From Actinomadura sp. KC06 (GTDB lineage Bacteria; Actinomycetota; Actinomycetes; Streptosporangiales; Streptosporangiaceae): a stretch of DNA of 64,000 nt. The translations under genes were made by a program, and so were the position numbers. Positions 50,010 through 59,231 of this stretch are shown here, piece after piece. Position 1 is the stretch's first letter, and every line of letters begins with the position of its first letter. The notes beneath the pieces were generated by a model. It saw only the letters and a program-made list of their open reading frames with translations. It was not told the origin of the DNA and did no database searches. The stretch lies in the NCBI RefSeq assembly GCF_004348735.1, contig NZ_SMKT01000020.1, forward strand, positions 1 to 64,000, read 5' to 3'.

Positions 50010-50206
50010 TACCCCCCGCGCCGTGCACGGCACCCGTCACCGACCGCCCATGCCGTGCCGCACCCGGGGAACGTTTCCAGTGAATGATCCCTACCGGGCT
50101 GCAAACCTACACATCCGCCCAGGCGAGTACTACCCGGTACGGCCCGTCCGTCCCGGCCGCGGGGGCGGGACGGCGGCGTCATGTCCAAGGGCTAGAGTCT
50201 CCTCTC

Positions 50207-52243
50207 GTGTCAAAGGCTCCGGACCTTGTGAAGCGCCTGCTGCTGGGAAGGGCGCTCCGCAGCACCCAGCTGCACGAGCAGCTGCTCCCCAAGCGCGTCG
50301 CTCTCCCGATCTTCGCGAGCGACCCGCTGTCCTCGGTCGCGTACGCGCCGCAGGAACTGCTGATGATGCTCGCCGTGGCGGGGGCCTCCTTCTACGCCTA
50401 CGGCCCGTGGATCGCGCTGGCCATCGTCCTCCTGATGGCCGTGGTGGTCGCCTCGTACCGGCAGAACGTGCACGCCTACCCCAGCGGCGGCGGCGACTAC
50501 GAGGTCGCCACCGTGAACCTGGGGCCGAACGCCGGGCTCACCGTGGCCAGCGCCCTCATGGTCGACTACGTGCTCACCGTCGCGGTGTCGGTCTCGTCCG
50601 GAGTGGAGAACATCGGCTCGGCCATCCCCTGGATCGGGGAGAACCCGGTGATCGCGGCGCTCGCGATCATCGTGCTGCTCACGGTGACGAACCTGCGCGG
50701 CGTCCGCGAGTCCGGAACGTTCTTCGCCTTCCCCACCTACGCCTTCGTGATCGGCGTCCTGGCGATGGTGGTGTTCGGCGTGTTCCGCATCGGCGTCATG
50801 GGCGACGATCTCACCGCGCCCACCGCCGACCTTGAGATCCGGGCCGAGCAGCACGACCTGGCGGGCCTCGCCGTGGTGTTCCTCCTGCTCCGGGCGTTCT
50901 CGTCCGGGTGCGCCGCCCTCACCGGCGTGGAGGCGATCAGCAACGGCGTGCCCGCGTTCCGCAGGCCGAAGAGCCGCAACGCCGCCACGACCCTGCTCAT
51001 GATGGGCCTCATCGCGGTCACGATGTTCTGCGGCGTGATCGCCCTGGCGCTGAGCTCGGACGTCCGGGTCGCCGAGAATCCGGCGGTCGACCTGGTGCGG
51101 GACGGTTCGCCGGTGGGCGAGAGCTACGTCCAGGAGCCGATCCTGACCCAGGTCGCGTCCGCGGTGTTCGGGGACGGCTCGATCCCGTTCATCTACATCG
51201 CGGCGGTCACGGCCCTCATCCTGTTCCTCGCCGCCAACACCGCCTACAACGGGTTCCCGGTGCTCGGCTCGATCCTCGCCCGCGACGGCTACCTGCCGCG
51301 CCAGCTGCACACCCGCGGCGACCGCCTGGCCTACAGCAACGGCATCATCATCCTCGCGACGATGGCCGGCCTGCTCGTGTACGCCTTCCAGGCCGAGGTG
51401 ACCAAGCTCATCCAGCTCTACATCGTCGGCGTGTTCGTGTCGTTCACCCTCAGCCAGATCGGCATGGTGCGGCACTGGAACCGGCACCTGCGCACCGAGA
51501 CCGACCCGGCCCGGCGCCGGCACATGATGCGGTCGCGGGTGATCAACGCCATCGGCGGCTCCACCACCGGGTTCGTCCTGGTCGTCGTGCTGATCACCAA
51601 GTTCACCCACGGCGCGTACATCGTCTGCATCGCGATGCCGCTGATCTTCCTGCTGATGAAGGCCATCCGGCGGCACTACGACCGGATCGCCGAGGAGCTG
51701 GTGCCCACCGGCGAGGACATCGCGCTGCCCGCCCGCAACCACGCCATCGTCCTCGTCTCCAAGATCCACAAGCCGACGCTGCGGGCGCTGGCGTACGCCC
51801 GCGCCACCCGGCCGTCGACCCTGGAGGCGGTCACCGTGTCCGTGGACGCCGCCGAGTCGGCCCGGCTCCAGCAGGAGTGGGACGCCCTCGACCTGCCCAC
51901 CCCGCTGAAGATCCTCGACTCGCCCTACCGCGAGATCACCCGCCCGATCCTCGACTACGTGAAGGGCGTCCGCCGCAGGAGCCCGCGCGACGTCGTGACC
52001 GTCTTCCTGCCCGAGTACGTGGTCGGCCACTGGTGGGAGCACCTGCTGCACAACCAGAGCGCCTTGCGCCTCAAGGGCCGGCTGCTGTTCCAGCCCGGCG
52101 TGATGGTGGTCAGCGTGCCCTGGCAGCTCGCCTCGTCCGACCGGCTCAAGGGGCGGGCCGAGCCGCCCGGGCCCGGCGCGTCCCGGCGGCCGCCGCGGAC
52201 CGGGTCGCGTCCCGGTACGGGTAGTGTTTCGGACCGTGACTGA
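50207..52243 (+). CDS. APC-family permease (amino acid or K+ transporter type)
   Basis: A 678-aa membrane protein with 12 helices (from about residue 35 to 465) and a long C-terminal cytoplasmic domain. Conserved strings are LPIFASDPLSSVAYAPQE, GGGDYEVATVNLG and SSGCAALTGVEAISNGVPAF. It lies beside the two TrkA genes throughout actinobacteria. APC members of this group include KimA-like K+/H+ symporters, so K+ uptake regulated by the TrkA pair is a reasonable hypothesis. TAGAGT lies 8 nt before the GTG, so the mRNA may be leaderless. Confidence 0.9.
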   Translation: MSKAPDLVKRLLLGRALRSTQLHEQLLPKRVALPIFASDPLSSVAYAPQELLMMLAVAGASFYAYGPWIALAIVLLMAVVVASYRQNVHAYPSGGGDYEVATVNLGPNAGLTVASALMVDYVLTVAVSVSSGVENIGSAIPWIGENPVIAALAIIVLLTVTNLRGVRESGTFFAFPTYAFVIGVLAMVVFGVFRIGVMGDDLTAPTADLEIRAEQHDLAGLAVVFLLLRAFSSGCAALTGVEAISNGVPAFRRPKSRNAATTLLMMGLIAVTMFCGVIALALSSDVRVAENPAVDLVRDGSPVGESYVQEPILTQVASAVFGDGSIPFIYIAAVTALILFLAANTAYNGFPVLGSILARDGYLPRQLHTRGDRLAYSNGIIILATMAGLLVYAFQAEVTKLIQLYIVGVFVSFTLSQIGMVRHWNRHLRTETDPARRRHMMRSRVINAIGGSTTGFVLVVVLITKFTHGAYIVCIAMPLIFLLMKAIRRHYDRIAEELVPTGEDIALPARNHAIVLVSKIHKPTLRALAYARATRPSTLEAVTVSVDAAESARLQQEWDALDLPTPLKILDSPYREITRPILDYVKGVRRRSPRDVVTVFLPEYVVGHWWEHLLHNQSALRLKGRLLFQPGVMVVSVPWQLASSDRLKGRAEPPGPGASRRPPRTGSRPGTGSVSDRD

Positions 52244-53591
52244 CCTGGAACCCGACGTCCCCGACCTGCCCGACGTCCTCGAACTGGAGGTCGGCAACGT
52301 CGCCAACGGCGGCTTCTGCGTCGCCCGGCACGAGGGACGCGTGATCTTCGTCCGGCACGCGCTGCCGGGGGAGCGGGTGCGGGCGCGCGTCACCGAGCGC
52401 GCGAAGAACTTCCTGCGCGCCGACGCCGTGGAGATCATCGAGGCGTCCCCGGACCGGGTCGAGCCGCCGTGCCCGTTCGCCGGCCCCGGCCGCTGCGGCG
52501 GTTGCGACTGGCAGCACGCCTCCCTGCCCGCGCAGCGCGCCCTCAAGGCCGCCGTCGTCGAGGAGCAGCTCAAGCGCCTCGCCGGGATCGACCGGACGGT
52601 CACCGTCGAGGAGGTCCCCTACCCCGTCGATTCGGAGGTGGCGCCGCCGCCCGGGCTGGGCTGGCGCACCCGCGTGCAGTTCACCGTCTCGGGCGGGGTC
52701 GTCGGGCTGCGCCGGCACCGCTCGCACGACATCGAGCCGATCGACGAATGCCTGATCGCCCACCCGGGCGTGGAGCTGATGGGCATCGAGCGCAAGCGCT
52801 GGCCCGGCGCGACCGGCGTCGAGGGCATCGTGTCCGCGACCACCGGCGACCGGCTGGTCGTGCTGCGCGGCCGCGACCGCCGCAAGATCAAGGTGCCGCG
52901 GCTGGACGTGCCGGTCCGGCTCGTCCGCGGCAAGCCCGAGCCCGGCGCGAGCCTCCCGTACGTCCGCGAGGAGGTGTCCGGACGCCTGTACCAGGTCAGC
53001 GGCAGCGGCTTCTGGCAGGTCCACCCGGGCGCCGCGCAGCTGCTCGCCGACGCCGTCGTGGACGCGCTCGAACCGAAGCCCGGCGACATCGTCCTCGACC
53101 TGTACTGCGGCGCGGGCCTGTTCGCCGGCGTCCTCGCCGGCCGGGTCGGGCGGGACGGCCTCGTCGTCGGCGTCGAGTCCGACGGGCAGGCCGTCCGGGA
53201 CGCCCGGTTCAACCTGCGCGACCTGCCGAACGTGTCCGTCGAGCGCGGCCCCGTCGAGGAGGTCGTGGCCGACCTGGAGTTCGGCCGCGCGTCCACCGGG
53301 TCGCAGGCGCAGAACAAGCGCGGCGCCGGCCACCACCGCGGCGAGCGGGTCCGGCGCGCCGACCTCGTCGTCCTCGACCCGCCCAGGACCGGCGCGGGAC
53401 GCGACGTCGTCGAGCACATCACCCGCATCGCCGGACGCAAGATCGCCTACGTGTCCTGCGACCCCGCCACCCTGGCCCGCGACCTCGCCTACTTCGGCGA
53501 GCGCGGCTGGACGCTGGAGACCCTCCGCGCCTTCGACGCCTTCCCCATGACCCAGCATGTGGAGTGCCTCGCCACGCTCGTCCGCGGCTGA
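52236..53591 (+). CDS. RumA/TrmA-like class I SAM-dependent RNA methyltransferase
   Basis: A 451-aa m5U-type methyltransferase. An N-terminal TRAM domain (to about residue 65) is followed by a Cys cluster CPFAGPGRCGGCDW (possible 4Fe-4S site), SAM motif LDLYCGAGLFAGVLA, catalytic DPPRTGAG and the nucleophile Cys in YVSCDPATLARD. An unusual basic insert (QAQNKRGAGHHRGERVRR) precedes the DPPR motif. It overlaps the APC stop by 8 bp, and a TAGTGT -10-like box 8 nt upstream gives it a possible own start. Confidence 0.92.
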   Translation: MTDLEPDVPDLPDVLELEVGNVANGGFCVARHEGRVIFVRHALPGERVRARVTERAKNFLRADAVEIIEASPDRVEPPCPFAGPGRCGGCDWQHASLPAQRALKAAVVEEQLKRLAGIDRTVTVEEVPYPVDSEVAPPPGLGWRTRVQFTVSGGVVGLRRHRSHDIEPIDECLIAHPGVELMGIERKRWPGATGVEGIVSATTGDRLVVLRGRDRRKIKVPRLDVPVRLVRGKPEPGASLPYVREEVSGRLYQVSGSGFWQVHPGAAQLLADAVVDALEPKPGDIVLDLYCGAGLFAGVLAGRVGRDGLVVGVESDGQAVRDARFNLRDLPNVSVERGPVEEVVADLEFGRASTGSQAQNKRGAGHHRGERVRRADLVVLDPPRTGAGRDVVEHITRIAGRKIAYVSCDPATLARDLAYFGERGWTLETLRAFDAFPMTQHVECLATLVRG

Positions 53592-53638
53592 TCGGCCCAC
53601 CTGCGAAAACGGGTTGCGCCGCGGATTACCGTGGACAT

Positions 53639-54829
53639 GTGATCGAAATCAAGGAGATCCCGGAGGGCGACGCCGACCGCATGGTGGACCTCGCCGGCCT
53701 GGTGTTCCACCAGCGCTTCGGAGAGGACGACTACGAGCGCGAATCGTGGCCGGTGCGCCGGGCCGAGCGCATCGGCGCCTATGACGGCGGCGCCCTGATC
53801 GGGCAGCTCGCGTCCATGCCGATGCGCCTCGCCGTGCCGGGCGCGATCCTCGACTGCTCGGCGGTCACGTTCGTCGGGGTGCTGCCCACCCATCGCCGCC
53901 GCGGCGTGCTCACGTCCATGATGGACCGGATGCACGCGGACGCGGTCGCCGCGGGTCGTCCGCTCGCCGCGCTCTGGGCGTCGCAGGGGATCATCTACGG
54001 GCGGTACGGCTTCGGTCTCGCGACCCGCGCGCTCTCGATGGACGTCGACACGTCCCGTCCGCTGGAGCTCCGCACCACGCCCGATCCCGCGCCGCTCCGG
54101 CTGGTCGACCCCGGGTCCGCCCCGGAGATCCTCGACCCGATCTACACGCGTGCGCTGGCCGCGCGGCCGGGCGGCCTGGTGCGCGACTCCGAATGGTGGT
54201 CGCGTTCCGTCTTCGTCGAGGTGGACCGCGACGCGCCCGGCTACACCGGGCCGCTCGCCGTCGTCCATCCGGCCGGGTACGCCGTCTACCGCACCCACGG
54301 CGGCGGGGACCGGACGGTCCGGGTCACCGACCTCGTCGCCGAGACGCCGCAGGTCGAGGCCGCGCTCTGGCGGTACCTGGCGTCGATCGACCTCACCTCC
54401 CGCATCCACGCGCCGGGCCGTCCGGTGGACGACCTGCTCCCGCACATGGCCGCCGACCCCGACCAGGTCGACATCAAGGGCGACTACGGCGCGCTCTGGC
54501 TCCGGCTGATCGACGTCCCCGCCGCGTTGCGGGCCCGTTCGTGGGCCGCCGACGACGCGTTCGTCCTGGAGGTCCGCGACGCCCGCATCCCGGCGAACGA
54601 GGGGCGCTGGCGGCTGAAGACCGGCCCCGCACCGGCCTGCGAGCGGACGACCGAGGCCCCTGACCTGACCTTTTCGGCCGCCGACCTGGCCGCCGTCTAT
54701 CTGGGCGGCAACCGCGTGACCGCCCTGGTCCGCGTCGGCGTGGTGGACGAGCACACGCCGTCCGCCGCCGCCCGCCTGGACGCGGCGCTCGCCGTCCCCC
54801 TCGCGCCGTTCATCGCCGACGACTTCTGA
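53639..54829 (+). CDS. Eis-like GNAT N-acetyltransferase
   Basis: A 396-aa enzyme of the Eis (enhanced intracellular survival) family: a GNAT domain with the acetyl-CoA loop GVLPTHRRRGVLTSMM (near residue 85), a second GNAT-like domain and a C-terminal SCP2-like domain (FSAADLAAVYLGGNRVTALV). The free C-terminal carboxylate in ADDF is a usual catalytic residue in Eis. Eis proteins acetylate amines, including aminoglycosides. The GTG at 53639 gives the expected length. Confidence 0.9.
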   Translation: MIEIKEIPEGDADRMVDLAGLVFHQRFGEDDYERESWPVRRAERIGAYDGGALIGQLASMPMRLAVPGAILDCSAVTFVGVLPTHRRRGVLTSMMDRMHADAVAAGRPLAALWASQGIIYGRYGFGLATRALSMDVDTSRPLELRTTPDPAPLRLVDPGSAPEILDPIYTRALAARPGGLVRDSEWWSRSVFVEVDRDAPGYTGPLAVVHPAGYAVYRTHGGGDRTVRVTDLVAETPQVEAALWRYLASIDLTSRIHAPGRPVDDLLPHMAADPDQVDIKGDYGALWLRLIDVPAALRARSWAADDAFVLEVRDARIPANEGRWRLKTGPAPACERTTEAPDLTFSAADLAAVYLGGNRVTALVRVGVVDEHTPSAAARLDAALAVPLAPFIADDF

Positions 54830-54831
54830 CG

Positions 54832-54854
54832 CGCCCGCCGGGCGGGTGCGGGCG
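54832..54854 (+). terminator. hairpin after the Eis-like gene
   Basis: CGCCCGC (54832-54838) pairs with GCGGGCG (54848-54854), starting 3 bp after the stop codon. No T run. Confidence 0.5.
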
Positions 54855-54918
54855 CGCGCCGGGTGATCTTGCGGTGGCAGGATCGGTGTCGGCGCGTCGA
54901 CGGCGGAACGGAGCGGCT

Positions 54919-55419
54919 GTGAGTGATCTGGTGGAGTTCCTGCGGGCCCGGCTCTTCGAGGACGAGGACACCGCGCGATGGGCGGCCGACTACCGGTCCC
55001 GTCCGAACGGCGGGCCCGACCTGTCCGGGGACGAGCGGTGGCAGTGGGTCGAGACGCACTCCGGAGAGCGGCTCCGGCTGGGACGGCGGCCGATGGACCA
55101 TCTGCAGAGGCCGGTCTCGCTGCGGAGCATCAACGAGTACCCGTGGCAGAGCCGTCCGGGGTTCGGCCCGCACCACGTGCTGGACGTCTCGTTCGTGAAG
55201 GAGGGCGTCGCGCTGCACATGGCGCGCCATTCGCCGGCGCGGGTCGTGGCGGAGGTGCAGGTGAAGCGGCGCCTGCTCGAACTGCATTCGCGGATGAACG
55301 GGACGGGCGTCTGCCAGGCGTGCGGCGAGCGCGTCCGGGAGGGCGGGTGCACGACGCTGCGGCTCCTCGCGTCGCCGTACGCCGACCACCCCGCCTACCG
55401 GGAGAACTGGCGCGTCTGA
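54919..55419 (+). CDS. DUF6221 protein
   Basis: A 166-aa cytoplasmic protein of the DUF6221 type common in actinomycetes: starts VSDLVEFLRARLFEDEDTAR, has the ARHSPARVVAEVQVKRRLLE motif, a CQAC zinc-like pair and ends LRLLASPYADHPAYRENW. Function unknown; the family is often part of genomic accessory regions, near phage or regulatory genes. GGAG precedes the GTG. Confidence 0.85.
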   Translation: MSDLVEFLRARLFEDEDTARWAADYRSRPNGGPDLSGDERWQWVETHSGERLRLGRRPMDHLQRPVSLRSINEYPWQSRPGFGPHHVLDVSFVKEGVALHMARHSPARVVAEVQVKRRLLELHSRMNGTGVCQACGERVREGGCTTLRLLASPYADHPAYRENWRV

Positions 55420-55474
55420 AGCCTGGGGAGGGGCCCGGTGGATGTTTCCTGGTGTTTCCGGCATGCTGGGCGGC

Positions 55475-55867
55475 ATGGCCGGGGACGTGGACCGGGAGCG
55501 GGTCGCCAAGTACGCGGTGGCCAGGCGCGGGTCGCTCGGGCTGACGCAGGAGCAGCTCGCGGAGCGGGCCGGGGTGACGGTCAAGACGGTCTACAACCTG
55601 GAGGCGGGGGAGCGCTGGCCGCAGGCGCGGACCCGCGGCGCCATCGAGGACGCGCTGCGGTGGCGGGCGGGCGACCTCGCCCGCATCGCCGACGGGATGG
55701 AGCCGCTCGGCGGCCAGGACCCGGCGGACGCGGACGAGACGCCGCACGAACTCGCGGAGCTCAACGCCTACTTCGCCGACCTGCGGACCGACCCCGGGGA
55801 GAAGCGGCGCATCGCGCTCGCGTTCCTGCGGACGCTCTACGGCGAACCGGGCGGACGCGGCCGCTGA
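55475..55867 (+). CDS. XRE-family transcriptional regulator
   Basis: A 130-aa DNA-binding protein with an N-terminal helix-turn-helix of the Cro/C1 type (GLTQEQLAERAGVTVKTVYN, LEAGERWPQARTR) and a charged C-terminal helix (LAELNAYFADLR). I chose ATG 55475; ATG 55463 and 55442 are possible. The target is unknown; it is encoded 55 bp after DUF6221 and may regulate that region. Confidence 0.85.
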   Translation: MAGDVDRERVAKYAVARRGSLGLTQEQLAERAGVTVKTVYNLEAGERWPQARTRGAIEDALRWRAGDLARIADGMEPLGGQDPADADETPHELAELNAYFADLRTDPGEKRRIALAFLRTLYGEPGGRGR

Positions 55868-55889
55868 GTTACCGGGTCTTTCCGGACGC

Positions 55890-56917
55890 TCATCTCCAGA
55901 AGAAGACCTTGGCGCTGCCCTGGGTCACGGCGGCCGCTGCGGCGCCGTGCTGGATCAGCTGGAAACGCACCCGGCGGCCCTCCCCGACGGTGTCGGCGGG
56001 CAGCCCGTACACCAGGTTGGTCGTGTCGCCGACGGACACGAAGTCCTGCACCGGACCGGCCTCGAACCTGCTCACGTCGTCGATCTCCACCTCGACGGCG
56101 CGGGCCTGGATGAGCGTGCCCGCGGGCACGCCGCCGACGGTCGCCGCCACGGACAGGCTGTACCGGGCGGACCCGGTCAGCAGGCTCGGGCCGCCCTTGT
56201 CCCAGTGCTGGTGCTCCTGGTCGGAGTACTCCTTGCCCCAGCTGACGTCCGTCCACGTGCCGGGGGAAGTTCCTGCTGGCCGTCGCCGGTGCCGACGGAC
56301 ACGTAGTCGGGCATGTCGTCTCCCTCGGGCGAGACGCCGACGCGCCACTGCCCGTAGTCGCCGTGGACGGCGCGGTCGTAGTCGACGGCGACGCCGTTGA
56401 TCTCGTGGTCGTTGGAGTACTGCTGCAGCTGGGCGCGGGCGTCCCACCGGCCGCCCGACCAGGCGTAGGTCTGCCAGCCGTAGGCGATCTTCTCGGCGTC
56501 GAACGCGCGCTTCATCGGCCCATGGCCCGCGTACAGGCCGACCCGGCCGCGGCCGATGACGCTCGCGGCGCCGTCCAGGTAGGCGTTGATCTCGTCCTGC
56601 TGGCCGGGGGAGGCGTCCCAGTCGGCGGCGAAGTAGATCGGGCGGTCGTCCGGCATGCCGCACGCCTCGGCCTGCGCGGCGGCGTCGACGGCGTCGGCGG
56701 CGCCCGCGGCCCGTCCGTCCAGGGGACGCTTCGCGGTGGTCTCCCAGACGACCACGAGCCAGATGCCCGCCTCGGACAGCTCGTCCGCCTCGGCGCGGGT
56801 CAGGTTCTTGCCGGTCGTGTCATGCGAGAGGTAGCGGCACGCGAACTTCGCCCCGGCGCGCTTCAGCGCGGACGTGCCGGGACGGCCCCACGCGTAGTCG
56901 ACGCCGAAGACAGCCAT
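55890..56917 (-). pseudogene. DUF1906 (Rv2525c-like) protein with apparent frameshift
   Basis: The N-terminal part (56917 down to about 56265, about 218 aa) is a DUF1906 glycoside-hydrolase-like TIM-barrel: MAVFGVDYAWGRPG, YLSHDTTGKNLT, IYFAADWDASPGQQDEIN, LQQYSND. The rest (to 55890) continues in another frame as a beta-sandwich domain (WTDVSWGKEYSDQEHQHW to SAKVFFWR). One base missing in the C5 run at 56262-56266 would restore a 342-aa protein reading QELPPGTWTDVSWG across the join. Sequencing error, true mutation or ribosomal slippage are all possible. The family is linked to cell-wall sugar cleavage, unproven. Confidence 0.8.
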
Positions 56918-57138
56918 GCCAACTCCATGGGTCGCGGTTCGGTCCGTCCGTCCGATTGAACAACGCGCACCCGTGATCGCGCAGCGGAATCAGCCGGATG
57001 ACTCTCCGTGACGGCGCGTCCGTGGAACACTGGTCACCGTCTGTGATGACACGCCGACGCGGCGCTAGGCGGCGCGGCCGGCGGTCGCTACAACGGACAT
57101 GTCCATATGAAGGAACCGCAGGCCACGGGGGGCTCATT

Positions 57139-58188
57139 GTGATCCGGACATGGAAGGTGCGCGGTGTCGTCCTGCTGACGGCCGCGCCGCTGCTGGCGGT
57201 CGTTCCCTCGGCGGCCGGGGCGGAGCCCGCCGGCCCGGCGCGGACCGCGCACCCGGTGCGGCAGGACGCTTCTCCCAAGCCGCCGCCGAGGCCGAGAACG
57301 CAGGCGAAACCGAAGGCGAAGCCGAAGCCGAAGGGCGCGGTGCTCCGCACGGCCGGCCCCAAGGCGGACGTGATCCCGGGACGCACCTACGAGTGGAAGT
57401 GGACGTTCCGCGCGACCGAGAGGAGCCGGCCGAAGACCGTCAAAGCGAAGCCCGGCAAGACGAAATCCGGGAAGCCCGGCAAGGCGAAGACGGGCAAGGC
57501 GAAGCCCGCCAAGGCCAAGCCCCGGAAATCCAAGACGGTGGAGCTGCTGACCGGCAGGGCGAGGCCCCGCGAGGCGGTGTTCCGGATGACGATGCCGAAG
57601 TCGCTGGCGTTCGTGTCCGGTGAGAAGAACTGCGCGTCCAGCGGGTGGAAGATCGTCTGCCGCCTGGGCGCAGTGCGGCGGGGCGCCAGGGTCAGCGGCG
57701 TGATCAGGGCGACGGTCGCCGAGCGGGCGAAGCCGGGTCAGAAGATCAGCCCGAGCGGGACGGTGACCTGGGCCGGGACGCGCGTCACCAGGAGGTTCCC
57801 GGCCGTGCGGGTCGCCGCCACCGCCGATCTCGCCATCACCAAGTCCGCCCCGGCGAGGGCGCGGATCGGCGCGAAGATCCCGTACGCGATGAAGGTCCGC
57901 AACAAGGGCCCGGCCACGGCCAGAAATGTGATGGTCCTGTCCGAGGGGCCGATCAAGGTCGTCGGCCGGAACACCGCGTGCGTGCCCGCCCGCGGCGCCT
58001 ACGTGTGCGCGGTGGGCGCCCTCCGGGCCGGCGAGTCCAGGACCCTGCACCTCACGGCGGTTCCGCGCGATCGCGTCCGGGCCGGGACGGTGCTGAGGTC
58101 GACATGGACGGCGGTCTCGCCGACCACCGACCTCGACCGCTCGAACAACGGCGCCGTCGTCCGCACCCGGATCACCAAGCGGCGCTGA
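57139..58188 (+). CDS. secreted Lys-rich DUF11 protein
   Basis: A 349-aa exported protein. A signal peptide (VRGVVLLTAAPLLAVVPSAAG, cleavage after about residue 30) is followed by two basic Lys/Pro/Gly-rich repeat tracts (AKPKAKPKPKG near 65, and KTKSGKPGKAKTGKAKPAKA near 115), an Ig-like region and a DUF11 beta-domain (ADLAITKSAPARARIGAKIP to GVRAG-like end). The basic tracts could bind cell-wall or extracellular polyanions. The GTG start places the signal peptide at the N-terminus. Function unknown. Confidence 0.8.
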   Translation: MIRTWKVRGVVLLTAAPLLAVVPSAAGAEPAGPARTAHPVRQDASPKPPPRPRTQAKPKAKPKPKGAVLRTAGPKADVIPGRTYEWKWTFRATERSRPKTVKAKPGKTKSGKPGKAKTGKAKPAKAKPRKSKTVELLTGRARPREAVFRMTMPKSLAFVSGEKNCASSGWKIVCRLGAVRRGARVSGVIRATVAERAKPGQKISPSGTVTWAGTRVTRRFPAVRVAATADLAITKSAPARARIGAKIPYAMKVRNKGPATARNVMVLSEGPIKVVGRNTACVPARGAYVCAVGALRAGESRTLHLTAVPRDRVRAGTVLRSTWTAVSPTTDLDRSNNGAVVRTRITKRR

Positions 58189-58231
58189 CCCGGTGTCACG
58201 GGCGGGGTCGCACGGGTTGCAGGATGGGGTC

Positions 58232-59158
58232 ATGCGACTTCGGATCTTCACCGAGCCCCAGCAGGGGGCGAGCTACGAGACACAACTGGCCGTCGCGAAG
58301 GCCGCGGAGGACCTCGGGTTCGACGCGTACTTCCGCTCCGACCATTACGTCAAGATGGGGGACGTGACGGGCGAGCCGGGCCCGACCGACTCGTGGATCA
58401 CCCTGGGCGCGCTGGCCAGGGAGACCAGCCGGATCAGGCTCGGCACGCTGGTGACGGCCGCGACGTTCCGGCACCCCGGCCCGCTGGCGATCTCCGTCGC
58501 GCAGGTCGACCAGATGAGCGGGGGACGCGTCGACTTCGGTCTCGGGACGGGCTGGTTCGAGGAGGAGCACACCGCGTACGGGATCCCGTTCCCGAGCCTG
58601 GGGGAGCGATTCGCCCGCCTCGAGGAGCAGCTCGAGATCCTGACCGGGCTGTGGGGGACGCCGGGCGGCGAGACCTACTCGTTCAGCGGCGAGCACTACA
58701 CGCTGGCGGAGTCGCCCGCGCTGCCCAAGCCCGTCCAGGCGGGCGGCCCGCCGGTCATCGTCGGCGGGACCGGGGCGAAGCGGACGCCGCGGCTCGCCGC
58801 CCGCTACGCCGACGAGTACAACGTCCCGTTCAACCGGCCGGAGGACACGGGTGCCGCGTTCGACCGGGTCCGCGCGGCGTGCGCCGAGGCGGGACGGACG
58901 AAGCCGCTCGTCTACTCGGTCGCGCAGGTCGTCTGCTGCGGCCGTGACGAGGCGGAGGTGCGGCGCCGCGCCGACGCCATCGGACGCCAGGTGCCCGAGC
59001 TGCGGACGAACGGCCTGACCGGCACGCCGGGCGAACTCGTCGACAAGATCGGCAGGTTCGGGGAGCTGGGCGCCGAGCGCGTCTACCTGCAGGTCCTCGA
59101 CCTGCAGGACCTGGAGCACCTGGAGCTGCTGGCCGCGGAGGTCATGACCAAGCTCTGA
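58232..59158 (+). CDS. LLM-class F420-dependent oxidoreductase
   Basis: A 308-aa TIM-barrel enzyme of the luciferase-like monooxygenase family, F420-dependent subgroup: FDAYFRSDHYVKMG, RIRLGTLVTAATFRHPGPLA, GRVDFGLGTGWFEEEH and PPVIVGGTGAKRT are typical. It should transfer a hydride between F420 and an unknown substrate. AGGATGGGG precedes the ATG and can serve as ribosome binding site or -10 box. Confidence 0.9.
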   Translation: MRLRIFTEPQQGASYETQLAVAKAAEDLGFDAYFRSDHYVKMGDVTGEPGPTDSWITLGALARETSRIRLGTLVTAATFRHPGPLAISVAQVDQMSGGRVDFGLGTGWFEEEHTAYGIPFPSLGERFARLEEQLEILTGLWGTPGGETYSFSGEHYTLAESPALPKPVQAGGPPVIVGGTGAKRTPRLAARYADEYNVPFNRPEDTGAAFDRVRAACAEAGRTKPLVYSVAQVVCCGRDEAEVRRRADAIGRQVPELRTNGLTGTPGELVDKIGRFGELGAERVYLQVLDLQDLEHLELLAAEVMTKL

Positions 59159-59176
59159 CAGTCCCGAGACGTACGG

Positions 59177-59212
59177 AGGCCCGCGGCGGGAAGCGCCCCG
59201 CCGCGGGCCTTT
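59177..59212. terminator. bidirectional hairpin terminator
   Basis: AGGCCCGCGGCGGG (59177-59190) and CCCGCCGCGGGCCT (59197-59210), a perfect 14-bp stem with a 6-nt loop, then TT, between the convergent LLM and MFS genes. Confidence 0.85.
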
Positions 59213-59231
59213 CACGTCCGGTCGCGCCCGG

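Noticed and set aside
56255..56270. Programmed -1 frameshift in the DUF1906 gene
   Set aside because: The C run could slip, but there is no canonical slippery heptamer or clear downstream stimulator; a missing base is simpler.
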